Origin: Terriglobia bacterium
GTDB taxonomy: Bacteria; Acidobacteriota; Terriglobia; 20CM-2-55-15
Direction: 5' to 3'
NCBI GenBank assembly: GCA_036496425.1
Contig: DASXLG010000240.1
Coordinates: forward strand, 1 to 46,020
Length of the DNA: 46,020 nucleotides
Below the pieces are notes generated by a model. It searched no databases, was not told the DNA's origin, and saw only the letters and a list, made by a program, of their open reading frames with translations. Below are positions 34,762 through 42,160 of the stretch, one piece after another; within the stretch, counting starts at the first letter, position 1, and every line of letters starts with the position of its first letter. Position numbers and translations under genes: made by a program.

Positions 34762-34781
34762 TTTCCCCGGCGGGTGATCAC

Positions 34782-35318
34782 ATGGCGGAACGAGATCATC
34801 TGATTCTGACGGCCACCGGTCCCGACCGGGTCGGCCTCGTCCAGCAGCTGTCCCGGTTCATTTCGAACCACGGCTGCAACATCGAAGACAGCAAGCTGGC
34901 TGTCTTCTGCGGCGAGTTCGCCATCATCCTTCTGATCACCGGCGAAAGCGCCAGCCTTGCGACGATCTCGCAGAATCGCCAACAAATCGAAACGGAGAGC
35001 GGCCTCGAGGTGAAGACCAGGACGCCCTCCGCGAGCAAGCCTTCCGAGTTTTTACTGCCCTACAAGCTGGTGGCTTCCTGCATGGACCATCCCGGGATCG
35101 TCTACCAGATCAGCGGATTGTTGAGCGGGCTGGGCATCAATATTCAATCGCTGGAAACGACCACATACCCGGCTCCGGTCAGCGGCGCGCCCCTGTTTCG
35201 ACTCGAAGCCCAACTCGCCGTACCGGCGCGCATGAATATCAACGACCTCCGCGAGCGTCTGGACCAGCTGCAGCGTGATGAAAACATCGATATCGAGTTG
35301 ACCACGCAGAAAAACTAG
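34782..35318 (+). CDS. Double-ACT-domain regulator (GcvR-like)
   Basis: A 178-residue protein made of two ACT domains: residues about 5-80 (LILTATGPDRVGLVQQLSRFISNHGCNI) and about 92-172 (KLVASCMDHPGIVYQISGLLSGLGINIQSLET). This is the architecture of glycine-cleavage repressor GcvR and related amino-acid-sensing proteins; the TGPDRVGLV motif starts the ligand-binding fold. It probably senses an amino acid and modulates a partner, as it lacks a DNA-binding domain. It begins 20 bp after the DUF1552 gene on the same strand; the link to that cluster is probably only positional. Its stop overlaps the end of a convergent gene by four bases. Confidence 0.85.
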   Translation: MAERDHLILTATGPDRVGLVQQLSRFISNHGCNIEDSKLAVFCGEFAIILLITGESASLATISQNRQQIETESGLEVKTRTPSASKPSEFLLPYKLVASCMDHPGIVYQISGLLSGLGINIQSLETTTYPAPVSGAPLFRLEAQLAVPARMNINDLRERLDQLQRDENIDIELTTQKN

Positions 35319-35743
35319 GTAGCCGTCCAGTTTCCTAGCGCATCGATCCAGCGTTTGGCGTCATCCCGCGCCTGAGCCAATTCGCGTTCGCCCTGCGGCG
35401 TGATGGTAAAGCTGCGGTCGTTTTCCGAGAGGAACTTCCTCTGGACAAGGCGGTGAACAGTGGACCGTATTTCCGGCAACCCGTATCGGCTGGAACTGAG
35501 TTCCATGGCCTTTTCCGCAATGTTGTCGAGGTCGCCGGCGGGCACGAGCAAAACCGCGGCCAACACCAGGGGTTCGAGGGCTCCAGGCCACGGTGGTGGG
35601 CCTTCATTTTCCCTCCGTTCCGCGAGCTCTGCCTGCAACTCCCGGATATCATTACGCAATTGTTCCCGCCTGCGGCCCTGTTCTTCGAGCCGGGGAAGCA
35701 ATTCCTGAAGCCGCCGCCGGAGCTCTTCTTTTTTGTCGTTCAT
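35315..35743 (-). CDS. Coiled-coil winged-helix (PadR-like) protein
   Basis: A 142-residue protein. Residues 1-45 form a charged coiled coil (EELRRRLQELLPRLEEQGRRREQLRND). The rest looks like a PadR-type winged helix: LEPLVLAAVLLVPAGDLDNIAEKA, YGLPEIRSTVHRLVQRKFLSEN, then the wing FTITPQGERELAQARDDAKRW. It lies 7 bp downstream of the sigma gene on the same strand and is surely cotranscribed with it, so it may act as that sigma factor's regulatory partner. No transmembrane segment is evident. PadR-like assignment is moderate because the N-terminal coil is unusual. Confidence 0.7.
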   Translation of the reverse strand: MNDKKEELRRRLQELLPRLEEQGRRREQLRNDIRELQAELAERRENEGPPPWPGALEPLVLAAVLLVPAGDLDNIAEKAMELSSSRYGLPEIRSTVHRLVQRKFLSENDRSFTITPQGERELAQARDDAKRWIDALGNWTAT

Positions 35744-35750
35744 ATCATCC

Positions 35751-36284
35751 TCACAAGATTTCTTCGAGTTTGGCGCGATTTCGTGTCAGGATCGACGACA
35801 CCGTTCCGCGCTTCATATCGAACTCTTTGGCAATTTCCTCAGCGCTGAGTCCGTCGCGAAAGTGCATGATCAGCATCTCCACGATCGCCGGGTCCAATTG
35901 CTCCAGAGCCGCCTCCAGCCGCGCGTTCGCTACATGCCGCAGATCCGGACGCGTGCTGTTATCCATAAATTCCGGACCGGCATGCTTGGGCTTCGGGATG
36001 CGGTCTGCCTGCTTGCGCCTTCTCGCGCGCAACAGGCTGATGGATTCGCGCATGGCCGAGCGGCGCAGGTATCCTCCCGGGTTGTCGCGGATTCCTTCGA
36101 AGGGTTCCCGATGGAGTAGCCGCACAAAAACGGTTTGCGCCACATCCTCCGCATCGTAGTCGTTGCCGGTGACCCGGCGCGCCGAGCGTTGCACCATCTC
36201 ACCGTGATCGACACAGTACTGCTCGATCAGCTTCCACCAATCCGCGAGTTCCATAGTCTGGGTAACCGGTTGAGTATTATTCAT
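35751..36284 (-). CDS. Sigma-70-family (ECF-like) sigma factor
   Basis: A 177-residue sigma factor. Region 2 is recognisable as MVQRSARRVTGNDYDAEDVAQTVFVRLLH with GGYLRRSAMRESISLLR; region 4 contains LEQLDPAIVEMLIMHFRDGL and the helix-turn-helix AEEIAKEFDMKRGTVSSILTRNRAKL. I choose the ATG at 36284 because the only alternative, at 36299, falls inside the hairpin directly upstream. Shine-Dalgarno is weak. No zf-HC2 anti-sigma factor is adjacent; the following winged-helix gene is the sole partner. No promoter repeat like that of the other sigma factor was found. Confidence 0.83.
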   Translation of the reverse strand: MNNTQPVTQTMELADWWKLIEQYCVDHGEMVQRSARRVTGNDYDAEDVAQTVFVRLLHREPFEGIRDNPGGYLRRSAMRESISLLRARRRKQADRIPKPKHAGPEFMDNSTRPDLRHVANARLEAALEQLDPAIVEMLIMHFRDGLSAEEIAKEFDMKRGTVSSILTRNRAKLEEIL

Positions 36285-36291
36285 ATGGTTT

Positions 36292-36328
36292 GCCGGCATA
36301 CTCTCCCGGAAAGGGAGAGTATGCCGGC
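36292..36328 (-). other. 16-bp perfect hairpin before the sigma gene
   Basis: GCCGGCATACTCTCCC (36292-36307) pairs exactly with 36313-36328 around a 5-nt loop. It lies between the FN3 gene's stop (36337) and the sigma start (36284), both on the minus strand. No U-tract follows it, so it fits an attenuator, mRNA processing site or REP-like repeat better than a simple terminator. Read-through past it would carry FN3 transcription into the sigma gene. Confidence 0.85.
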
Positions 36329-36336
36329 CCTCGCTG

Positions 36337-36993
36337 CTAGCGGGCCATACGAGTGGCGTTGCCGTCCCAATCCGACCACCCGGTCTTGCTCAGAACACGG
36401 ACTTCAAACTGATAGACCGTGCCGGGGGTCAGACTGGAAACGGTTGCCGGGGGCTGCGTCGACGGAACCAGAGAACTGGTCCACGCCGGCGCCGCCGTCG
36501 CAGAGGCGCCTGTCGCTACCGGAGCCCAGCGCACTTCATAGCTGAGCGCTCCGGCAACGGCCAGAAGCCATACCAGCAACACACCGCTGTTCGGTCCTTC
36601 CGTGATCTTCCGGATGAACTGGGACAACGGCGGAGTCGCCGTGCGGACTTTCGAGACGGCCTGGAAGCCGCTCGAACTGAAGATCGTCACATCGTCCTTG
36701 CAGGCCGACTCGACATAGTGCGCGAGTTGCCGCAGGATCTGGATCAGAACTTCCCCCTGATGGTTGCGTTCGGTCAGCACCTTCTTGCCTCCATCCAGGG
36801 CCGCTGCGAGTAGCGTGTTGAACGTGTCGATCGCCGTCTTGAAGGTCGGCATATCGACCATGGGATTGGGATAAGCGGCATTGCCGTTCATCCCGTTGTA
36901 GACGGAGCAGGCGAAGGTGTAAAGCACCGCCGGCACCGCCTTAACGAACGTGAGAGACGCTTTAATGGGCGTCACTTTTGTTGGACTCGTCAT
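36337..36993 (-). CDS. Conserved protein with C-terminal fibronectin type III domain
   Basis: A 218-residue protein starting MTSPTKVTPIKASLTFVKAV. The N-terminal helical part has NGMNGNAAYPNPMVDMPTFK, a His- and Gln-rich helix (NHQGEVLIQILRQLAHYVES), and DDVTIFSSSGFQAV, features of a conserved bacterial family of about 200-220 residues. A C-terminal FN3-like domain (about 130-212: LSYEVRWAPVATGA, SLTPGTVYQFEVRVLSKTGWSDW) follows. No signal peptide is seen, so export is uncertain. FN3 domains bind carbohydrates or proteins. An in-frame start at 37062 is rejected in favour of 36993. The sigma operon is downstream, separated by the hairpin. Confidence 0.72.
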   Translation of the reverse strand: MTSPTKVTPIKASLTFVKAVPAVLYTFACSVYNGMNGNAAYPNPMVDMPTFKTAIDTFNTLLAAALDGGKKVLTERNHQGEVLIQILRQLAHYVESACKDDVTIFSSSGFQAVSKVRTATPPLSQFIRKITEGPNSGVLLVWLLAVAGALSYEVRWAPVATGASATAAPAWTSSLVPSTQPPATVSSLTPGTVYQFEVRVLSKTGWSDWDGNATRMAR

Positions 36994-37098
36994 ACTGTCT
37001 GTCTTTCTACGGGAATTACGTCCCGTTCGGTTAATGGTTAACGGTTTATCCGGCATCCACAAATCGTGCCGGGGTGACCCGAAGCTTTTCGCCCCGGG

Positions 37099-37121
37099 GA
37101 GCCGCTGTCAATCAGCGGCTC
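37099..37121. repeat. 9-bp inverted repeat in the 36994-37296 intergenic stretch
   Basis: GAGCCGCTG and CAGCGGCTC flank TCAAT. The roughly 300-bp gap between the divergent FN3 and retropepsin genes holds this hairpin, one copy of dispersed repeat A (37148-37190) and one copy of direct repeat B (37198-37258); I see nothing coding in it. The hairpin has no T-run. It could be an operator or an mRNA-leader structure. Confidence 0.6.
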
Positions 37122-37147
37122 TACTGGTATAACGCTCCAGAAGTCCG

Positions 37148-37190
37148 GTTTGCTGCAATCCGCGAAAATATTTTTTCGGCTGGACCGAAA
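37148..37190. repeat. Dispersed repeat A, copy 1
   Basis: A 43-bp stretch, GTTTGCTGCAATCC...GGACCGAAAT, matches 44150-44192 at all but two positions. It contains a CGAAAA/TTTTCG self-complementary core around TATT. Both copies lie upstream of a minus-strand gene (here the FN3 gene). The unit is too short to be an insertion sequence, so it could be a small non-autonomous repeat or a shared regulatory block. Confidence 0.85.
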
Positions 37191-37197
37191 TTCTTGC

Positions 37198-37258
37198 GAG
37201 GATATGCGAAACAAGGCAGAGTGACGATCTATGGGAAGCGGAAGGGCAACCGGGTGCT
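37198..37258. repeat. Direct repeat B, copy 1
   Basis: GAGGATATGCGAAACAAGGC and the following bases match 38669-38733 in the same orientation. The first 38 bp agree at 36 positions, and similarity continues for about 25 bp with small indels. The two copies bracket the retropepsin-like and HEAT-like genes, 1.4 kb apart. It is 8 bp downstream of repeat A copy 1. Confidence 0.85.
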
Positions 37259-37296
37259 TGACTATGCTGTGCATGCGGCATGCAATAGGAGACATG

Positions 37297-37704
37297 ATGG
37301 GCTTGATCTACACCAAGATCTTTTTAGGCAATCCTTGGGAGACAGAGTTGAAGCAGCTTGAAGTCGAAGCGCTCGTCGATACGGGTTCGATGCTGCTCTG
37401 CATTCCGGAGCATGTGGCGCTGCAGTTAAGACTGAACACGGCTGAAGAACGGGAAGTCACAATCGCCGATGGTTCGATAAGGCTTTGCCGATACGTTGGG
37501 CCGATCGAAGTCCGATTTGACGGGAGAACGTGTTTTGCCGGGGCGTTGATTTTGGGTGATCGCGTTTTGTTGGGCGCCGGGCCGATGGAAGACATAAATT
37601 TGGTGATCAATCCACTCACGCGGACCGTCCAACCGAATCCAAAGAGTCCGAATATTCCTTCCACCATAGTTATGGCGTCCTGGTCGGACGGCCGGTCTTC
37701 GTAG
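37297..37704 (+). CDS. Retropepsin-like aspartic protease (clan AA)
   Basis: A 135-residue single-domain aspartic protease of the retropepsin-like type. The catalytic triad is in ALVDTGS (Asp28-Thr29-Gly30-Ser31), the flap region follows with IPEHVALQLRL, and the second hydrophobic-hydrophobic-Gly strand is RVLLGAGPMEDINLVINP. Such small bacterial proteases work as dimers; their substrates are mostly unknown, and some family members sit in toxin-antitoxin-like or phage-defence islands. ATG 37297 has AGGAG 5 nt upstream; the adjoining ATG at 37294 is less well spaced. It converges with the HEAT-like gene, with 39 bp between stops. Both genes are bracketed by direct repeat B. Confidence 0.8.
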   Translation: MGLIYTKIFLGNPWETELKQLEVEALVDTGSMLLCIPEHVALQLRLNTAEEREVTIADGSIRLCRYVGPIEVRFDGRTCFAGALILGDRVLLGAGPMEDINLVINPLTRTVQPNPKSPNIPSTIVMASWSDGRSS

Positions 37705-37743
37705 GAAGCGATGTCGTACGCTCCCTCGTAATTGAGATCTTTC

Positions 37744-38601
37744 CTATAAGTACTCCTGATCTTCTTCGCCGATGGCGGACTCCATGCCTTCGGCTTCATC
37801 CATAGCTTGCATCGCCGCCTGAGCGATCTCTTCGTCTTTGGATATGGATAAGTCGACCAAGGCAGGCCCGGCCTCTTCCGGACTGACGTAAGCCGCGGCA
37901 CTGATTGCGGCCAGCAGCAGCCGCCGGGGTGTGGTTCGCGAGGCCAGCAGTCCTTCGATATGCGGCCAGGCCTCGCTGACTTCGTGTGCGGCGGCTGCCT
38001 TGATCGCCTGATAGTGGATCTCCTCGTTGTCGCTATTCAGCGATTGAAGGATTTCTTCCTCGAATCCTGGAACATAGCGCATCGCAAACACAGCGGTGAG
38101 CTTCCAATCCTTGTCGGCGCCACCATAGGCTGTACGAATTGCTTCGGCGTGCCAGTCGGCGTCAGCGCGTACGGAGGCTTCGAGGACGTGTCGCCGGACA
38201 AGTTTGCGCGCCGACTCATCCTTATATAAACCATGCAATGTGGCCTTATATAAACCATGCAATGTGGCCTTGATCTTCTCGAAGGTTTCCTCCGTAATCG
38301 GCGGGTTTTCGCCGATGTCTTCCAGGAAGGGGTCGTCGAATCCGTCCATCTCCGTCTGTTCGAGCACCGGCCCGAGCGCGATTGCGGCGGTCGCGCGCAT
38401 TTCATCGGATTCCGTCGAATTGCTCACAATGCCGAGCAAGAGTTCGGCCATCTCGTCATCCATGACCACGAGTTCGCCAGAGAGCTCGGCGGCGATCCTC
38501 CGATCGGATGGCGGGCCGCTGCGCAAGGTTTGTTTCAGCAGGTCTGCCGCATTGTCGGGCCACTCCCATGGGGACGTATCTGCCAGCAATCGTATGTTCA
38601 C
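37744..38601 (-). CDS. HEAT-like repeat protein with an in-frame internal duplication
   Basis: A 285-residue acidic, all-helical protein made of HEAT/Armadillo-like repeats: ESDEMRATAAIALGPVLEQ, DKDWKLTAVFAMRYVPGFE, EEIHYQAIKAAAAHEVSEAW and KDEEIAQAAMQAMDEAEGM. Such solenoids bind proteins or DNA. A GTG start at 38601 is used since no in-frame ATG precedes the first helix. The sequence KATLHGLY occurs twice back to back (about residues 111-126) because of a 24-bp tandem repeat at 38221-38268, so an eight-residue unit was inserted recently between helices. It is bracketed with the protease gene by direct repeat B and converges with it. Confidence 0.78.
   Translation of the reverse strand: MNIRLLADTSPWEWPDNAADLLKQTLRSGPPSDRRIAAELSGELVVMDDEMAELLLGIVSNSTESDEMRATAAIALGPVLEQTEMDGFDDPFLEDIGENPPITEETFEKIKATLHGLYKATLHGLYKDESARKLVRRHVLEASVRADADWHAEAIRTAYGGADKDWKLTAVFAMRYVPGFEEEILQSLNSDNEEIHYQAIKAAAAHEVSEAWPHIEGLLASRTTPRRLLLAAISAAAYVSPEEAGPALVDLSISKDEEIAQAAMQAMDEAEGMESAIGEEDQEYL
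38221..38268. repeat. 24-bp tandem duplication inside the HEAT-like gene
   Basis: Two identical 24-bp units (38221-38244 and 38245-38268) lie head to tail. Being a multiple of three, the duplication keeps the frame and adds eight residues. The lack of any difference between the units points to a very recent event or slippage. Confidence 0.95.
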
Positions 38602-38668
38602 AACATCAATTGTACTCAGTCAAAGTAGTGATGAGGCTGGAAACGTTAATGAAGGCTAAGCGATCGAG

Positions 38669-38733
38669 GAGGATAGGCGAAACAAGGCAGGGTGACGATC
38701 TATGGGACGAACCGGAAGGGCTGCCGGGCGCCT
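38669..38733. repeat. Direct repeat B, copy 2
   Basis: Matches 37198-37258 in the same orientation (36 of the first 38 bases, then lower similarity with two small indels). It lies in the 255-bp gap between the HEAT-like gene and padR, which holds no convincing gene. Together the copies form the boundaries of a 1.4-kb two-gene segment. Confidence 0.85.
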
Positions 38734-38799
38734 TATCAAATGCTTTCTCAAAATGAAAACTTTTCGCCAAAGGCGCCTCCCGCGGGAATTCATTCTTTT

Positions 38800-38848
38800 C
38801 TGTGGCATGACCACACGGCATCTGATAAAACATGTGGTACAGCCACAG
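38800..38848. promoter_or_regulatory. Imperfect inverted repeat upstream of padR (possible operator)
   Basis: CTGTGGCATGACCACA (38800-38815) and TGTGGTACAGCCACAG (38833-38848) are inverted copies with only three mismatches across a 17-nt gap, ending 8 bp before the padR start codon. PadR repressors usually bind palindromes near their own promoters; ATGT/ACAT half-sites are typical, and ACATGT is present at 38830-38835. The assignment as autoregulatory operator is inferred from position and symmetry. Confidence 0.5.
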
Positions 38849-38856
38849 GAGAGTAG

Positions 38857-39207
38857 ATGAACGATAAACTGGATCTATTACAGGGCACGCTCGACCTCAT
38901 GGTGTTGCGCACCCTTGCCGCGATGGGACCGCAGCATGGATACGGTGTCGCACGGCGGATCGAACAGATCAGCGGCGATACTGTGGTCCTCAATCAGGGA
39001 ACAATTTATGCCGCCCTGGTGCGGCTGGTGCAGCGCAGGCTGATCAAGGCGGAGTGGGGCACCTCGGATAACAATCGGAAAGCCCGGTATTACTCCCTGA
39101 CGCCGCGCGGCCGCAAACACCTTGAGGAACGGGCGGAGACGTGGCAGCGGCTGACATCCGTGATGGAACGTATTTTCCAGCAGGATCCGGAGGAATCGCA
39201 GAGATGA
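38857..39207 (+). CDS. PadR family transcriptional regulator
   Basis: A 116-residue PadR-type winged-helix protein: LDLLQGTLDLMVLRTLAAMGPQHGYGVARRIEQ is the family start, followed by LNQGTIYAALVRLVQRRLIKAEWG and the wing YYSLTPRGRKHLEERAETW. In Acidobacteriota this short PadR form nearly always precedes an ADOP permease gene and is thought to repress it. GGAG sits before the ATG. Its TGA overlaps the ATG of the permease gene by four bases, so the pair is one transcription and translation unit. An inverted repeat just upstream may be its operator. Confidence 0.92.
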   Translation: MNDKLDLLQGTLDLMVLRTLAAMGPQHGYGVARRIEQISGDTVVLNQGTIYAALVRLVQRRLIKAEWGTSDNNRKARYYSLTPRGRKHLEERAETWQRLTSVMERIFQQDPEESQR

Positions 39208-41882
39208 TCTCATGGCTGTGCCGGCTATTCGCCCGGCTCCACGCTCTTTTTTTCCAGTCACGGCTGGATCGGCAACTCGATGAAGAGCTTAACATGCACA
39301 TCGAGCTGCTTATCGAAGAGAACATTCAGCGCGGGATGAACCCGGAAACGGCGCGCCGCGAAGCCCGGCTCAAAGTCGGCAGCCGGGACGCCGCCAAAGA
39401 ACTGCATCGCGATGCACGCGCGTTCCGCTTCGTCGATGATTTTCTTCAGGATGTGCGGTACTCGATGCGAGTGCTTGTCCGCAATCCGCTGTTCATCCTG
39501 CTCGCAGCGCTGTCGCTGGCGATCGGCATCGGCGCCGACACCACGGTCTTCTCCGTCGCGAACGCACTGCTTTTCCGCCGGCCCGCCGGTATCCGTGAAC
39601 CGAATCGGCTTATCGACATCAGCCAGGCGAAACCCGGACGGATCGACGTACGCGAAGTTTCGTATCCGCAATACATCGATATTCAAGAACGCGCTTCGAC
39701 TCTGGATGGCGTTTTTCTATATGAGCCCATGCCCAGACCGGTAAGTCTTTCCGGCCGCGATGGCGCCGAATCCATTTTCGCAACCACCGTCTCCGTAAAT
39801 TATTTCGAGGTCCTCGGAGCGCAACCGGCCGCAGGACGGTTCTTCAACTCCAACGACAGCACGAACGGCCGCAGCGAACCGTTCGCAGTAATCAGCTATT
39901 CCCTGTGGCAACAGCACTTCAAGAGAGATACCGGAGCGATTGGTCAGACGATCAGGATCAACCATGAGGCATATGCCGTGCTGGGTGTTGCATCCGAAGG
40001 CTTCCAGGGCTCAAGCATTACGACTCCGGACGTCTGGCTTCCTGTCGGCGGAACTCCCCAGGATTCGCTGCGCCTCACAATGCGTGGAGTCGGGTGGGCA
40101 CTCATGGGCGGCCGATTGAAACCGGGTGCGACAACCGCTCAAGCAGCGGCCGAGTTGAAGGCCATCGGAACGGCACTCGCCAACGACCACCCGAACGAGA
40201 AACGGGGTCTCGAACTCCGCGTGGCGGATCTTTCTCCAATTCCCGGAAATCTTGTGCTTCCCGTTACCGGGATATTCACTCTGATGATCGCATTCGTATC
40301 ACTGGTCCTGGTCATCGCGTGTGCCAACCTCGCGGGAGTCCTGCTGTCGCGGGCAACTAAGAGACGCCGTGAAATCGCCGTCAGGCTTGCCATCGGCGCG
40401 GGACGCTACCGTCTGATCCGCCAACTCCTGACCGAAACACTGATGATCTTCAGCATCGGTGGAGTTGCCGGCCTCCTGCTGTCCCGCGGGCTGACGGCAC
40501 TGCTGATCTCGCAACTTCCGAAGACCGGAATTCCGTTCCATCTCTCGACCGGTCTCGATGGCCGTGTGGCCGCGTTCACGCTCGGGCTGTCGCTGATTTC
40601 GGCTGTGCTGTGCGGACTGGCGCCGGCGCTTCAGTCATCGAAAACCGATGTCATTTCGACCCTGAAAAACGATGCCACGGCCACAACCCATCGTTCGCGC
40701 GCGCAGAACGTCTTTGTCATCGCCCAGGTTGCCTTCAGCATCATTCTGGTCGTTGCGGCAGGCTTATTTATTGGCGCGCTGCGGCGGATGATTTCGCTTG
40801 ATCTGGGATACGATCCGCATAATGTGGAACTCGCGACCGTCGACCTCTCGATGGCCCAGTATGGTGAAACCGGGCGCCCTTTCATACGTGAACTGGACGA
40901 ACGGATCCGGGCATTGCCCGGCGTGCAGGAGTCGACCATAGCGGCGCTGCTTCCAACAGATGCGGGCATCAGAATCGGCCTGCGGGATGTAAAGGCAGAT
41001 TCGCCCCCGCCGGACCCCGACCAGCAGCCTTCGAGCGTGGCCTGGAATTTCGTGGGACCGGGCTACTTTTCAACCATGAAGATTCCCTTTCTCGACGGCC
41101 GCGACTTCGACGCGGGGGATCAAACCGAGTCTCAACCCGTTGCAATCGTGAGCGAGACGGCAGCCCGGAAGCTATGGCTCGGGAGGAACGCGATTGGCCA
41201 ATACCTGCCGGCCGGCGTTCTGGCTTCGGAGGGCGTCAATGCCAGGGCTGCGCTCGTTGTTGGAGTCGTGCGCGACGTCAGATCCATGGGCCGCGACGCG
41301 CGGATCGCTCCGTTAATCTATCGGCCTCTGCAGCAGCAATACTTGCCCCGTGTGACGATCGCGGCCCGAACAACGCCGGGCCATCGGCTGGCAGGTGAGA
41401 TCCGCGCCGCATTGTTTTCAATGAATCCAAATCTGCCGATTCTCACGTCGCAGACACTTGAGGAAGCGGCTGACGCGAATGTCGCGGGACAGCGTGGTGC
41501 AGCTTCGGTGACAGGCGGTCTTGGCCTTGTCGGCCTCCTGCTTGCGTCCATCGGTGTCTACGGCGTCACGGCATATACTGTTGCGCAACGCACGCGGGAG
41601 ATCGGAATCCGCATGGCGCTGGGAGCGCAACGGAGCCAGGTCACGCGAATGGTGCTGCGCCAGGGAATGTCGGTGGTCGGAATCGGCTCAACCATCGGAC
41701 TGGCTCTGGCGTTCATCGCAAGCCGGCTGCTTCAGGGCTCGATGCTGAATATTCCTCCAACGGATGTCGCAACATTCGCGGGAGCCGCCGCGCTCTTTAT
41801 TGTGGTGGGACTGATTGCATGCTGCGTCCCGGTACATCGCGCAACCCGAATCGACGCCATGAGCGCCCTTCGCCACGAATGA
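39204..41882 (+). CDS. FtsX-like ABC permease of the acidobacterial ADOP type
   Basis: An 892-residue permease. The N-terminal part (about residues 1-80) is the ADOP-specific PadR-linked extension with LDEELNMHIELLIEENIQRGMNPETARREARLKVG. Next comes a first MacB-like periplasmic domain beginning with the membrane helix NPLFILLAALSLAIGIGADTTVFSV, then two FtsX permease regions; the central helices are around 380-500 and the C-terminal helices around 800-885. The tail RTREIGIRMALGAQRSQV and IDAMSALRHE is typical. No ATPase is encoded here, which is usual for these duplicated orphan permeases. ATG 39204 is chosen for its overlap with padR and the GGAGGA before it. Cargo unknown. Confidence 0.92.
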   Translation: MISWLCRLFARLHALFFQSRLDRQLDEELNMHIELLIEENIQRGMNPETARREARLKVGSRDAAKELHRDARAFRFVDDFLQDVRYSMRVLVRNPLFILLAALSLAIGIGADTTVFSVANALLFRRPAGIREPNRLIDISQAKPGRIDVREVSYPQYIDIQERASTLDGVFLYEPMPRPVSLSGRDGAESIFATTVSVNYFEVLGAQPAAGRFFNSNDSTNGRSEPFAVISYSLWQQHFKRDTGAIGQTIRINHEAYAVLGVASEGFQGSSITTPDVWLPVGGTPQDSLRLTMRGVGWALMGGRLKPGATTAQAAAELKAIGTALANDHPNEKRGLELRVADLSPIPGNLVLPVTGIFTLMIAFVSLVLVIACANLAGVLLSRATKRRREIAVRLAIGAGRYRLIRQLLTETLMIFSIGGVAGLLLSRGLTALLISQLPKTGIPFHLSTGLDGRVAAFTLGLSLISAVLCGLAPALQSSKTDVISTLKNDATATTHRSRAQNVFVIAQVAFSIILVVAAGLFIGALRRMISLDLGYDPHNVELATVDLSMAQYGETGRPFIRELDERIRALPGVQESTIAALLPTDAGIRIGLRDVKADSPPPDPDQQPSSVAWNFVGPGYFSTMKIPFLDGRDFDAGDQTESQPVAIVSETAARKLWLGRNAIGQYLPAGVLASEGVNARAALVVGVVRDVRSMGRDARIAPLIYRPLQQQYLPRVTIAARTTPGHRLAGEIRAALFSMNPNLPILTSQTLEEAADANVAGQRGAASVTGGLGLVGLLLASIGVYGVTAYTVAQRTREIGIRMALGAQRSQVTRMVLRQGMSVVGIGSTIGLALAFIASRLLQGSMLNIPPTDVATFAGAAALFIVVGLIACCVPVHRATRIDAMSALRHE

Positions 41883-42160
41883 TGCAGGCATGAAACAGCC
41901 TGCCAGATTTTGCTGAACGTCCGGAATTGGCGCTGCCCCGATGGTTTTCCCATGGTGTAGTTCAGGTAAGCAGGATCGAACGTTCCGCGATTGGATTGCT
42001 GCTCTGCCTCTCCCGCGCGAATCCGGCTTCCTGGGTGTTCTGGATCTGCTCAAAGTTGCGCAACACGGTAAAGGCCGGGATATCTACCTTATTCGCTTCC
42101 ACTACATTCCACCGAAGCGGTGTCGTAGCGAAATGAACTTGCGCGAGAAGGCAGTCCGCG

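Noticed and set aside
38606-38833. 75-residue minus-strand frame before padR
   Set aside because: It spans direct repeat B and the inverted repeat upstream of padR, has no start signal and no homology that I recognise.
40242-40256. Third copy of the ECF promoter block (GATTTCCGGGAATT on the minus strand)
   Set aside because: It lies inside the ADOP coding sequence, lacks the CGGGC element at the proper distance and is not upstream of any gene start.
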